The notes under the pieces were generated by a model, which saw only the letters and a list, made by a program, of their open reading frames with translations, made no database searches and was not told the origin of the DNA. Shown piece by piece: positions 24,508 through 33,679 of a DNA stretch of 51,290 bases. Within the stretch, counting starts at the first letter, position 1. Each line of letters starts with the position of its first letter. The position numbers and the translations under genes were made by a program. The DNA lies in contig WALU01000009.1 in the NCBI GenBank assembly GCA_015522685.1, positions 1 through 51,290 on the forward strand, given 5' to 3'. This stretch comes from Thermoproteota archaeon (GTDB lineage Archaea; Korarchaeota; Korarchaeia; Korarchaeales; Korarchaeaceae).

Positions 24508-26424
24508 TTACCTCATATCTGGTGGAATGAAGTCCTTCCTATAAGCATTTAGAAATTCCTTAAGCTCTATATCTCCTATGTTACCCTCTCCTTTTCGCCT
24601 CACGGCTACCTTGCCAGATTCTACTTCCCTGTCCCCTATGATCAGAAGGAGAGGTACCTTCCCAAGTTCTGCTTCCCTTATCCTATATCCTAAAGTTCCT
24701 CTGGCTTCATCTAGATCTGCTCTAACTCCTGCCTCATCTAACACTTGAAGGATTTCCCTTGCCCTGCCTACATGCCTGTCCGCCACTGGAAGTATCCTAA
24801 CCTGAATGGGTGCAAGCCATAGGGGGAAGTTGCCTTCATAATGCTCAAGTAGAATACCGAAGAACCTTTCTATAGATCCCAAAAGAGCTCTATGTATCAT
24901 TACAGCGGTCTTCTCATTACCGTCAGCATCTACATAGGTAACGTTGAACCTCTTGGGCAGATTGAAATCTAGCTGTATAGTACTAAGCTGCCATTCCCTT
25001 CCTATTGAATCAACAAGCTTTACATCTATCTTAGGACCATAAAATGCTGCTTCTCCTTCCATTATATCGTAATCATACCTTTTCTTCCTAAGAGCTCTCT
25101 CTAAAGATGATTGGGCTCTAAGCCAATCCTCTTCGCTTCCCATATATTCTTCCGGATGGCCCGGATCCCAAGTTGACAACTCTACCTTGAACTCCTTGAA
25201 ACCAAAGGACCTGAGCAGGTATTCATCAAGCTCTATAACATTGTATATCTCCTTCTCTAGATCTTCAGGAGTTGTAAATATGTGAGCATCATCCTGGGTG
25301 AATCCTCTAGCTCTCAGGAGACCATGCAAGACCCCAGATCTTTCATATCTGTACACGGTCCCAAGTTCAAAGAATCTTAGGGGCAGCTCCCTATAACTCC
25401 TCCTTCTAGACTTATAGACTAAGATATGGAAAGGACAGTTCATTGGTTTGACAGCATGCTCTATGCCTTCCTTATCGAACACATACATGAAGTCTCTATA
25501 GTAGCTGAGATGCCCTGATGTCTTCCACAAGTTTGTATAGGCTATGTGAGGAGAATAAACAAGCTTGTAGCCCCACTTAAGGTGAACTCTAACAAGGAAA
25601 TCTTCTATTATTCTCCTAATAATCGCCCCCTTTGGATGCCATATAACTAGCCCAGGTCCAATTATCTCTGAGGGCATTGAGAATAAATCCAGTTGGGGAC
25701 CTAATATCCTATGATCTCTCCTTTTAGCCTCTTCTCTCCTCTTTAGATATTCTTCCAATATTTCTTTCCTTGGAAAAGAAATTCCATAGATCCTCTGCAT
25801 GACCGGATTCCTTTCATTGCCTCTCCAGTAAGATGATGATGCATATAAGATCTTTAAATATTTTATATAGCCTGTTGAGGGTAAATGAGGGCCTCTGCAT
25901 AGATCCATGAACTCTCCCTGTCTATAGATGGATACAATTTTATCTTCAATCTCCTTAAGTAGTTCTACCTTGTATGGCTCTCCTCTTTTCTCAAATAAGA
26001 CCATCGCATTATCTTTCCTGATCTCCTCTCTGACTATCGGGAGATCTTCTTTTACTATGTTCCTCATCTCGTTCTCTATCCTCTCTAGGTCTTCAGGGGA
26101 GAAGGATTTTCCAGAAGTGTCGAACTCATAGAAGAATCCCTCGTCTATGGCAGGTCCTATCCCCAGCTTAGCATTTGAGAATAATCGCTTAACAGCTTGG
26201 GCCATGATATGAGAAGATGTATGCCAGTATACCTGCCTTCCCTCCCGAGAGTTGAAATTTAGTATGATGATCTCATCCACACCTTCACTCACTTGGGAAG
26301 TTAGGTCAACTAGTTGACTATTTATCTTAGCAACAAGACCTAAACCTTTTGGTATTGCATCTATTATTCTCTCTCCCGGTCTAGCTTCTAGCCTCCCTCC
26401 ATCTGGTAGCAATATTCTGACCAA
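24508..26424 (-). CDS. thrS: Threonyl-tRNA synthetase, bacterial-type domain layout
   Basis: A 638-residue class II synthetase. It has an N-terminal TGS-like domain (about 1-60), a second additional domain with YWHTSSHIMAQAVKRLF and its HxxxH-type editing motif and GEFMDLCRGPHLPSTG, the catalytic core (KPMNCPFHILVYKS, RFFELGTVYRYERSGVLHGL, RARGFTQDDAHIF, IHRALLGSIERFFGIL) and a C-terminal anticodon-binding domain. Most archaeal ThrRS instead carry a DTD-like editing domain, so this looks bacterial in layout, as in some crenarchaea. The start is TTG behind GGTG. It is the first gene of a run with the DUF998 and MFS genes. Confidence 0.95.
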   Translation of the reverse strand: MVRILLPDGGRLEARPGERIIDAIPKGLGLVAKINSQLVDLTSQVSEGVDEIIILNFNSREGRQVYWHTSSHIMAQAVKRLFSNAKLGIGPAIDEGFFYEFDTSGKSFSPEDLERIENEMRNIVKEDLPIVREEIRKDNAMVLFEKRGEPYKVELLKEIEDKIVSIYRQGEFMDLCRGPHLPSTGYIKYLKILYASSSYWRGNERNPVMQRIYGISFPRKEILEEYLKRREEAKRRDHRILGPQLDLFSMPSEIIGPGLVIWHPKGAIIRRIIEDFLVRVHLKWGYKLVYSPHIAYTNLWKTSGHLSYYRDFMYVFDKEGIEHAVKPMNCPFHILVYKSRRRSYRELPLRFFELGTVYRYERSGVLHGLLRARGFTQDDAHIFTTPEDLEKEIYNVIELDEYLLRSFGFKEFKVELSTWDPGHPEEYMGSEEDWLRAQSSLERALRKKRYDYDIMEGEAAFYGPKIDVKLVDSIGREWQLSTIQLDFNLPKRFNVTYVDADGNEKTAVMIHRALLGSIERFFGILLEHYEGNFPLWLAPIQVRILPVADRHVGRAREILQVLDEAGVRADLDEARGTLGYRIREAELGKVPLLLIIGDREVESGKVAVRRKGEGNIGDIELKEFLNAYRKDFIPPDMR

Positions 26425-26641
26425 TCATGACACCTTCTTGAGATATATGTAGAGAGATCTTGCTCCTTTGGGAGGTTCATCTCTCAACTCTTCACCCAAA
26501 TAGTGAAAACTCGGTTCAAGCATGAAGAAAATGAGTTTCTCGATCCCCCCTCAGCGAGATCACCTCTTAGCATTTCAGTAAGCCAATTTATAAACCTATC
26601 GAAGTAATCTCAACCAACCGAATGATCTAGCGGGTATCTTA

Positions 26642-26907
26642 GAGGATGTTGGGATAAGAGTAGTATGGTCAGACAGCTTAGGAGCTAAGAGCTTCTCCTT
26701 ATCCATAGAGATAAGCAGGAAGAATATAACAATAGATTCAGGAGTCATGAAGATACAACCTAGTTATCTTTTATCTCCCATAGAGAAAGAAAAGCTGAGG
26801 AGAATTGCTTTAGGCTTCATAAAGAAGGAATTAGCTAATGTCATAGCTGTAGTCATTATTGCCGTCGTAATCATTACTTTCTTCCAGAGAAAGAGTCCTC
26901 ATAAGTA
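26642..26907 (+). pseudogene. Fragment of a UPF0282-type metallo-beta-lactamase-fold protein
   Basis: A plus-strand frame (IRVVWSDSLGAKSFSLSIEI, then IDSGVMKIQPSYLLSPIEKE) matches the N-terminus of UPF0282 MBL-fold hydrolases (SLGVRSMATFVE, IDPGVALGP, LPPHPIE). Near 26850-26905 the HxHxDH region survives only in a neighbouring frame as SHYCRRNHYFLP, so a frameshift and substitutions destroyed the metal site. Nothing downstream continues the family. The 5' end is unclear and no start codon with a ribosome site is evident. Confidence 0.65.
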
Positions 26908-27162
26908 AGCCTTCTCTTAGGAAGAAAGCTCATTTTAAAGGATCCTAGCAAATACATAAATAAAAGTCAGTGGAGAATAGCTCATCTTTTCCTTTCTATA
27001 ATTCTACAATCATCTGAAATACTTATAAGGGATCTTTTAGAGCCTCCTAGGAAGAGAAACCTCTCAGATCAACAGATCACCTTAAAAATAGGTTTATATC
27101 ATCGAGCTTTCAACGATACTAAAGGGAATTCTAAGGCGGTGACTGAGTGACAAGGGGAGGAG
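26908..27162. other. Spacer with likely promoter of the iron-sulfur oxidoreductase pair
   Basis: No coding frame is seen. TATA-like CTTATAAGG (near 27023) and GGTTTATATC (near 27091) could each serve as promoter for the gene at 27163. GGGGAGGAG directly precedes the ATG, unusually close for a ribosome site. Confidence 0.35.
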
Positions 27163-28551
27163 ATGGAGCTGACGGTTATACCTCAGATCGTGAAATTTGC
27201 TTCAGAGAATACTAGAGAGATAGGAGATGTGCTAGGCATAGGACCTGAATTGAGAGTTAGATGGGCTGAGGGCCTCTTAGATAAGGGACCTGTGGAAGAT
27301 ACTATCTTTTATGCTGGTGAAATGTATCCTGTGATGGGATATGCTGAAGGAGCTTTTAGGCTTACGAAAAGACTGGAAGGGTTGATGAACATAAATTCTT
27401 TGGCGAGGATAGGGCCCATTATGAAGAAACTTAGGGTATATGCTATAGGAGCTAGGGCCCTATGGGGTAAGAACAATGAGATATATGAGAATGCTCTTCG
27501 AGATGCTGTTTACGTATTAAGGAACTTAGGAGTTAAGATGAGCTACCTTTTCGAGGAAGAACCTCCGTCGGGTGTGGCTCTTCATACATATGGTCTCCTC
27601 AAGGAGTTTAAGGAGCATGCTAAGTGGGTCCAGAATAGATTCAGGGAATTAGGCGTTAAGAGAGTGATAACATTAGATCCTATAGTAACTACGGCCTTTA
27701 GACTTTATTATCCAGAGTTTTTAGAAGATTGGGACGTTGAGGTATTGCATTTCGTCGAAATAGTTGCTAAGAGGATCGCTGAGCTAGGAATTAAGCTTAA
27801 GCTAGGGAGAAAGGAGAAGGTGACGTATCACGATCCCTGTTATTTAGCTAGGACTTTGGGCATAGTTGATGAAACTAGGTTCATACTATCGAGAATAGAT
27901 GGTTTAGAGTACTTAGAACCACCTAGACATGGAGTTAATACTGGTTGTAGTGGAGATGGAGGATTAGAATTAACACAACCGCTTCTCGCTAGAAAGATAT
28001 CTTTGGATAGGGTTAAGGAGCTAAGGGAGACGGGCGCCGAGAAGGTATACACATCGTGCCCAGCATGCATAATGATGCTCAGAACAGGTTTCAATGCTCT
28101 AGGTTACAGGACTGATGTGAATGATCTGGCCTCTCTGATAGCTGAGGCCATGAGAAATGGTATCATTGAAGAGAAACCGGCGACTGTGAAATTTAGGAGA
28201 TATCATGTCCTTCCTGAAAGTCCTAAGCCTAAGAGCCTAGATTCTGACGATCTAGCCGAGCTCCTCCTCAGAGAGACAGATAGGTGCAAGAAATGTGCTT
28301 TCTGTAATGTAGAGTGCCCAGTTGCTAGGGCCTTGGATAAGTTGGAGAGCCGCTCTGCTAGAGGTAGAATGACTTTGATCAATTCCCTCGTGAGAGGTGA
28401 TCCTGTAAGACCAGAAGCAGTACTTGACAGGCTATATTCCTGCGTCCTCTGTGCTCAGTGTTCGCAAACATGCCCTGTCGGCCTCCATGTCCAGGAACTG
28501 ATAATATATGGCAGAGCTTATGCTATATACTCCGGTAAGGCTGGTGTCTAA
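27163..28551 (+). CDS. GlcF-like iron-sulfur oxidoreductase subunit with inverted domain order
   Basis: A 462-residue protein. Residues 45-330 resemble the two CCG (cysteine-rich) domains of GlcF/HdrD proteins. The first has lost its cysteines (EEEPPSG and LDPIVT where CCG and CxxC are expected). The second keeps DPCYLAR (C226), GCSGDGG (C262) and TSCPACIMM (C299, C302). At the C-terminus are two ferredoxin motifs, CKKCAFCNVECP (C375-C385) and CVLCAQCSQTCP (C427-C437). Usual GlcF/GlpC proteins have ferredoxin motifs first and CCG domains second. The flavoprotein gene follows and overlaps, so the pair should oxidise a 2-hydroxy acid and pass electrons to a membrane acceptor. Confidence 0.85.
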   Translation: MELTVIPQIVKFASENTREIGDVLGIGPELRVRWAEGLLDKGPVEDTIFYAGEMYPVMGYAEGAFRLTKRLEGLMNINSLARIGPIMKKLRVYAIGARALWGKNNEIYENALRDAVYVLRNLGVKMSYLFEEEPPSGVALHTYGLLKEFKEHAKWVQNRFRELGVKRVITLDPIVTTAFRLYYPEFLEDWDVEVLHFVEIVAKRIAELGIKLKLGRKEKVTYHDPCYLARTLGIVDETRFILSRIDGLEYLEPPRHGVNTGCSGDGGLELTQPLLARKISLDRVKELRETGAEKVYTSCPACIMMLRTGFNALGYRTDVNDLASLIAEAMRNGIIEEKPATVKFRRYHVLPESPKPKSLDSDDLAELLLRETDRCKKCAFCNVECPVARALDKLESRSARGRMTLINSLVRGDPVRPEAVLDRLYSCVLCAQCSQTCPVGLHVQELIIYGRAYAIYSGKAGV

Positions 28552-28597
28552 TGAGCTAACCTATTATTTATCACTCCTTTTAGAGGTAGGTGTCTAC

Positions 28598-29992
28598 ATG
28601 AATGGAAATTCCTTTGATGATGCTATCTCAGAGATAAAAAGGAAGATTGGGAAGAAAAAAGTGCTTATAGAGCCGGGAGATCTCTATGCCTACTCCCTTG
28701 ATGCAAGCACTGAGAGAAGGGAGGCCCCAGGAGCGATTGTTAGGACATATGCAGATGAGGATGTTATAACCACACTGAAAGTTGCTGATGAAAAGCGTAT
28801 ACCGGTCATACCTAGAGGCGGAGGGACTTCCCTTACAGGAGCTTCTATTCCAGTGGTTCCCAAGTCAATAGTTCTAGATCTCACGCCGATGGATGATATC
28901 CAAGTGAATATAGATGATGGTTATGCAATGGCAGAGGCTGGAGCAACAGTTCTTCAGGTAGACCAAGCATGTAGAAACGAGGGATTCTTCTTTCCACCGG
29001 ATCCCGCTAGCTCCAGATACGCTACCATTGGAGGAGCATTAGCTGAGAATGCTGGTGGATTAAGAGGAGCCAAATTTGGGGTCATGAAGAACTGGGTTCT
29101 GGCAATGGAAGTAGTTATACCGGGAGGTAAAAAGCTCAGGATAGGAGAGCCCGTACTTAAATGGAGATGGGGACCTGATCTAATTTCCCTATTCATAGGC
29201 TCCGAAGGAACTCTCGGCGTCATAACTAGGGCTTGGCTTAGGATCTATCCATTGCCTGAAAAGGTAGTTAGAATAATGGGTGTATTCAATAAGTTAGAGG
29301 ACGCTGGAAGGGCTATCTCAGAGATAAGGAGAAGAGGTTACTTGCCCATGATGCTAGAACTTTTAGATAAGGAGACTGTTGATATAGTTGAAGAGGTGTT
29401 AGGCTATAAGTTTCCAAAAGGAGAAGCGATGGTAATCGTCGATGTTGATGGACCTATCGAAGCCGTGTGGAGATTGGCAAGGCAAGTTGAGAATGTTATG
29501 AAAGAGAATAGAGGAAAAACAGAGACCAGTGATGATCCGGAGAAGATGAAGAATCTTTATTTAGCGAGACAGGGAGCTTATGCTGCTGTAACGAGAGCTT
29601 ACCCAAGTGTCCTCCACGAAGATATAACAGTCCCCTTATCAAAGCTTGTAGATGCTTTGAGGGAGCTTGACAACCTTAGGAGGAAATATGGATTGAGAAT
29701 GCCTGTCTTCGGACATGCAGGTGATGGAAATCTCCACCCCGATATATGCTTTGATCCGTCAGATAAGGCACAGGCTAGAAAGGCTAAGGAGATGTTCAAA
29801 AAGGTCGGAGAATTAGCAGTAAGGTTAGGAGGGGCGGTAAGTGGGGAGCATGGTATAGGTTTCGTCAAGAAGGAGATCTTTTTAGAAGAGATAAAATCTG
29901 TAAGAGGAGAGAACTATCTAGAGCTTGTGAGAAAAGTAAAGAGAGTACTAGACCCTAATGGTATAATGAATCCAGGAAAATTGTGGTTCTAA
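28598..29992 (+). CDS. FAD-linked 2-hydroxyacid oxidase subunit (GlcD / D-lactate dehydrogenase family)
   Basis: A 464-residue flavoprotein. The PCMH FAD-binding domain has VIPRGGGTSLTGASIPV, MDDIQVN, and AENAGGLRGAKFGVMKNWVL; the C-terminal substrate domain has FGHAGDGNLHPDI and VSGEHGIGFVKK, ending NPGKLWF. The start at 28598 follows AGAGGTAGGTG and matches the family N-terminus (SFDDAISEIKRKIG). An upstream in-frame ATG at 28508 would overlap the previous gene by 44 bases and is less likely. It acts with the iron-sulfur protein to oxidise D-lactate, glycolate or a similar acid; the exact substrate is not visible. Confidence 0.92.
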   Translation: MNGNSFDDAISEIKRKIGKKKVLIEPGDLYAYSLDASTERREAPGAIVRTYADEDVITTLKVADEKRIPVIPRGGGTSLTGASIPVVPKSIVLDLTPMDDIQVNIDDGYAMAEAGATVLQVDQACRNEGFFFPPDPASSRYATIGGALAENAGGLRGAKFGVMKNWVLAMEVVIPGGKKLRIGEPVLKWRWGPDLISLFIGSEGTLGVITRAWLRIYPLPEKVVRIMGVFNKLEDAGRAISEIRRRGYLPMMLELLDKETVDIVEEVLGYKFPKGEAMVIVDVDGPIEAVWRLARQVENVMKENRGKTETSDDPEKMKNLYLARQGAYAAVTRAYPSVLHEDITVPLSKLVDALRELDNLRRKYGLRMPVFGHAGDGNLHPDICFDPSDKAQARKAKEMFKKVGELAVRLGGAVSGEHGIGFVKKEIFLEEIKSVRGENYLELVRKVKRVLDPNGIMNPGKLWF

Positions 29993-30016
29993 TGAACACA
30001 ACGCTCTAAAATAAAA

Positions 30017-31390
30017 TCATTCCTTTAAGGGCTTTTCCTTCAGAGGTATTATCTCCTCCTTTGGGGCTGCTTCAAATATCTTCAAATATTTCCTGAGGAT
30101 CTTAGGTATCTTAACGGTGCCATCTTCCCTTTGATGATTCTCTAAAATAGCGCAGATCGTCCTAGTGGTTGCTAAAGCCGTACTATTCAGTGTGTGAACA
30201 AACTCCCTCCTACCTTTTCTATCCAACTTTATCCTTAGCCTGTAACTCTGCCAATCAACACAGTTGCTGCAGCTCACCAGCTCTCTGTATCTCCCTTGAG
30301 CGGGAAACCATGCCTCAAGATCATATTTCTTCGCTGCAGGTGCTCCAAGATCTCCTGCGGCAATATTTACAATTCTATAAGGTATCTCAAGGGCCTGGTA
30401 TAATTCTTCAGCATTTTTTATCAGCCTTTCATGCCATTCCCAGCTCTCTTCTGGCTTAGAATAGACTACTTGTTCCACCTTATTAAACTGATGAACTCTG
30501 AATATCCCTTTAGTGTCCTTTCCATGAGTTCCTGCTTCCTTCCTGAAGCAGGGGCTCACACCGACATATAGTCTGGGAAGTTCTTCCTCTCTGAATGTAT
30601 CTCCAGCGTGCATCGCTATTAAGGGATGCTCTGATGTAGCTATAAGGTAAAGATCTTCTCCTTCTATCTTGTATATGCTGTCCTCAAAAGTTTCTAGATC
30701 CGTCACGCCAAGGTAGTACTTCCTTCTTAGCATGTAAGGAGGTATCACGGGTATGAACCCCTTGCTTGTAATGTGATCCAATGCAAACATTATCAGAGCA
30801 TGTTCAAGCCATACAATATCTTTAAATAGATAAAAGAATCTTTTTCCAGATAAATCTGCAGCTTTTATTGTATCCCCTTGCCTAAGAATGATTTCGAGCT
30901 GGTCTGCATGACCCTTTGGTTCCCAATCTAAGATCATATGCTCTACGTCGAACCCCTTAGTCTCTTCCCTAAATTTATCCAGTTTACTTCTTAGCACCTT
31001 GGGAATCCCCCAAAATCTTATTGGGACATTATACGTCTCGTCTGGTCCTTCTGGTACACTTTCATGAATTATTGAAGGCAGCGAGGCTAATATTCTATCC
31101 CTCTCCTCAGATAGAGTTTTCATGGTATTTTCAAGGTTCTTAATCTTAATGCCCAGTCCCTTGGATTCATCAATTAGCTTTTCCCTTTCTTCGTTCTTCG
31201 ATTTAGGTATCTCCTTATTTATCTCGTTTCTCCTCTCTCTTAACTTGTTTATCCTAGTGATTGCTTCTCTCCATCTAATATCTAGTTCTAGGGCTCTATC
31301 TACTAACTTTGTTGGTTTATACCTTTTCTTTAGGCTGTCTCGAAGCAGATCTGGATTTTCTCTTAGAGCTTTCAGTGATGACCAAGCCAT
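30017..31390 (-). CDS. serS: Seryl-tRNA synthetase
   Basis: A 457-residue class II synthetase of the common (not methanogenic) type. An N-terminal coiled-coil arm (about residues 25-110, rich in Lys, Glu and Arg) binds the long variable arm of tRNA(Ser). Catalytic motifs: TSEHPLIAMHAGD, FRKEAGTHGKDTKGIFRVHQFNKVEQ, LVSCSNCVDWQSYRLRI and TLNSTALATTRTICAILENHQ. The C-terminus carries a short Pro/Lys/Glu extension. It is convergent with the GlcD-like gene, 24 bases apart. Confidence 0.96.
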   Translation of the reverse strand: MAWSSLKALRENPDLLRDSLKKRYKPTKLVDRALELDIRWREAITRINKLRERRNEINKEIPKSKNEEREKLIDESKGLGIKIKNLENTMKTLSEERDRILASLPSIIHESVPEGPDETYNVPIRFWGIPKVLRSKLDKFREETKGFDVEHMILDWEPKGHADQLEIILRQGDTIKAADLSGKRFFYLFKDIVWLEHALIMFALDHITSKGFIPVIPPYMLRRKYYLGVTDLETFEDSIYKIEGEDLYLIATSEHPLIAMHAGDTFREEELPRLYVGVSPCFRKEAGTHGKDTKGIFRVHQFNKVEQVVYSKPEESWEWHERLIKNAEELYQALEIPYRIVNIAAGDLGAPAAKKYDLEAWFPAQGRYRELVSCSNCVDWQSYRLRIKLDRKGRREFVHTLNSTALATTRTICAILENHQREDGTVKIPKILRKYLKIFEAAPKEEIIPLKEKPLKE

Positions 31391-31454
31391 GTGACATCTA
31401 AGCTTCTTATATTATATCCTAATAATTTTTGCCTAAAGATGTAAAGAGAGAGGA

Positions 31455-31832
31455 TTATTTGATGTAGAGCGCTATAAATCCCCCTACTGCTCCTATAATA
31501 GCACCAACGACTAGACCAATTACTATTGCATTCAGCAAGATGAAAGAGGAGTATACAGCAGGCATCGGGACTATCGTACTCCATGTGAAGATATCTATTA
31601 TTATGCCTATGATAGCTACTATCAGGCCCATCATACCTCCTCTCTTAATGGATTCTATTTGATCCTTTGGAATATCTCCGAAATATATAGAGAAGTATGA
31701 GTAAAGAAAGCCGCCAGTTAAGGGACCTAAGGCTCCTATTGCCGGTATTATATCTATTATAAACCCAATTATTAGAGACATAATGAAATAATTTTCTTTC
31801 TTAATGAATGAGAGAGATTCAGCTAATGTCAT
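31455..31832 (-). CDS. Small glycine-rich membrane protein (DUF5518-like)
   Basis: A 125-residue protein with about four hydrophobic segments and a gly-rich first hairpin (IIPAIGALGPLTGGFLYSY). A charged loop (PKDQIESIKRGG) separates it from the last two helices. The arrangement resembles archaeal DUF5518-type membrane proteins, whose function is unknown. It reads alone on the minus strand, divergent from the CLC gene. Confidence 0.6.
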   Translation of the reverse strand: MTLAESLSFIKKENYFIMSLIIGFIIDIIPAIGALGPLTGGFLYSYFSIYFGDIPKDQIESIKRGGMMGLIVAIIGIIIDIFTWSTIVPMPAVYSSFILLNAIVIGLVVGAIIGAVGGFIALYIK

Positions 31833-31981
31833 TCTATATCACCAGTCCAGATGAGAATCCTTGGATATAGTAGTTACCTATGTCATATTATTTAAATGAT
31901 TCTCTCGGATACTCCACCAAAAATGAAGATGTATGTATTGATTTTTTATTTATAGCTGGAAGTCTGTTCAATGAAACGAAA

Positions 31982-33679
31982 ATGCATTGGAGAAGAAAAC
32001 CGCCGTCTGGGCTTTATAAGCTTCTGGTAAAGTGGGTCACTATATCCACTCTGATTGGTATTATAACTGGAGCTTTAGTCTCTTTGTTAGAGCTTTCTGT
32101 GTTAGATGTATCCGAGTTTGCATTAAGGAGAGTTGCTGAGAGCGGTTATTTCTGGTTAGTACCTATAGTACCTCTCATTGGTTTAATGATCACAGGCATT
32201 TTGAGGGATAAGTGTACAAAGATACCTAGCCTACATGGAACAGAAGAGGTTCTCGATGCTTATCATTACAGAGATGGGGATTTAGTACTCAGGGATTCGA
32301 TACCCAAAACGATAGGTTCTGTTCTTACTATAGGATCTGGAGGAAGCGCTGGATTGGAGGGACCAAGCATACACATCGGAGGCGCTGTGGGAGTGGGCAT
32401 TAGAAGACTTCTGAAGAGACTTGGTATCGAGGAGGATGGGAGGGTACTACTACTTACAGGGGCAGCTTCAGGCATAGGTGCCATATTCAAGGCCCCTCTG
32501 ACGGGGCTCATGTTCTCCCTTGAGGTTCCTTACAAGGATGATATGGCCCATCAAGCAGTAATTCCAGCTCTTATATCTTCAGTAGTCTCCTATTTAACTT
32601 TAGTTTCAATTGTAGGTCCAGAACCGATTTTCAAGCATTTCAAACCTTTCGGTGAGGTCAATTTATATATCTTATCTATAGGATTGGTTGAGGGTCTTGT
32701 TATAGGAGCTGCATCTGTTCTCTTTGTTAAGCTTGTTCATATTGTAGAGAGAATTTTAGAGAGTAAAAGCTTCACTGTAAGGGGAATTATAGGAGGTATT
32801 TCCCTAGGAGCTTTGGCGATCCCTACCTTCTTCTCAACTGGGACTTTATACCCCTTTGGGCTTAGCTACGATTTAGTTAGACTCTCATTTAAGGGGGGGA
32901 ATTCTGCCTTTTTCTTAGGGATGGCTATTTTAAAAATGATAGCTACAGCAATAACCCTTGGAACAGCTGGTATAGGAGGTGTATTTATACCATCAATAGT
33001 AATAGGATCCTCCTTAGGCTCTTCCTTTAGCATAATCAATCCAAAGGATACAAGCCTCTTTGTAGCTATAGGAATGTCTGCCTTTCTATCGGCTGCATTT
33101 AAGACTCCTCTAACAGCTGTAACATTTGCAGCAGAGACAACCGGTTCAGAGGCTTACATAATTCCTGGATTGGTAGCTTCTGCTGTAGCTTACATAATAT
33201 CAGGCAAGCATTCCTTACCCAAAAATCAGAAGATAGTAGAAACTACTAAGATAGAGGAATTGGAGGGAACTAAAGTTAAGGAGCTGATGACACTCCCCCC
33301 TCCAGCTCTGATATGCGATACGACGGTAAAGGAATTCTTCAATAAGGTATTCCTCAAGCATAGGGAATATTTCATATTCCCAGTTAAATCAAGGAAAGGG
33401 AAGTTCGTTGGAGTAGTTGCCTTGAGGGATATAAATAAGCTACCACCTTCTAAATGGGATAAGGTTAAGCTCATAGATATAGTAAGAGAAGTAGAATTTC
33501 TGAAGCCCGATGACAACCTCATGACCGCTCTAGATAAAATGTATGAGTTTAGGGTTCTATGCATGCCTGTGATGGATCCAAAAACGAGGAAAGTTATAGG
33601 GATGATCTCAGCAGATTCCATAGCTATGCTCCTAGAACAAAAGAGAAAGCTAAAGAGAGCGGCTCTCTTCTTCAGATAG
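31982..33679 (+). CDS. CLC-family chloride channel or transporter with CBS domains
   Basis: About 565 residues from the ATG at 31982; an earlier in-frame ATG at 31880 adds 34 residues unlike the family. The membrane part has CLC signatures GSGGSAGLEGPSIHIG (the gating glutamate is E126 from this start), GIGAIFKAPLTGLMFSLEV and GTAGIGGVFIPSIVIG. The position of the inner proton glutamate of CLC-ec1 (E203) is valine here, as in channel-type CLCs. The usual GSGIP near the first helices reads LHGTEE. Two C-terminal CBS domains (about 430-560) probably sense nucleotides. The last 30 bases overlap the convergent cysS. Confidence 0.92.
   Translation: MHWRRKPPSGLYKLLVKWVTISTLIGIITGALVSLLELSVLDVSEFALRRVAESGYFWLVPIVPLIGLMITGILRDKCTKIPSLHGTEEVLDAYHYRDGDLVLRDSIPKTIGSVLTIGSGGSAGLEGPSIHIGGAVGVGIRRLLKRLGIEEDGRVLLLTGAASGIGAIFKAPLTGLMFSLEVPYKDDMAHQAVIPALISSVVSYLTLVSIVGPEPIFKHFKPFGEVNLYILSIGLVEGLVIGAASVLFVKLVHIVERILESKSFTVRGIIGGISLGALAIPTFFSTGTLYPFGLSYDLVRLSFKGGNSAFFLGMAILKMIATAITLGTAGIGGVFIPSIVIGSSLGSSFSIINPKDTSLFVAIGMSAFLSAAFKTPLTAVTFAAETTGSEAYIIPGLVASAVAYIISGKHSLPKNQKIVETTKIEELEGTKVKELMTLPPPALICDTTVKEFFNKVFLKHREYFIFPVKSRKGKFVGVVALRDINKLPPSKWDKVKLIDIVREVEFLKPDDNLMTALDKMYEFRVLCMPVMDPKTRKVIGMISADSIAMLLEQKRKLKRAALFFR

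Noticed and set aside
28508-28597. Upstream ATG of the GlcD-like gene
   Set aside because: It overlaps the iron-sulfur gene by 44 bases, while the ATG at 28598 has a good ribosome site and the family N-terminus.
31880-31981. Upstream ATG of the CLC gene
   Set aside because: The extra 34 residues do not resemble CLC N-termini; the ATG at 31982 fits better.
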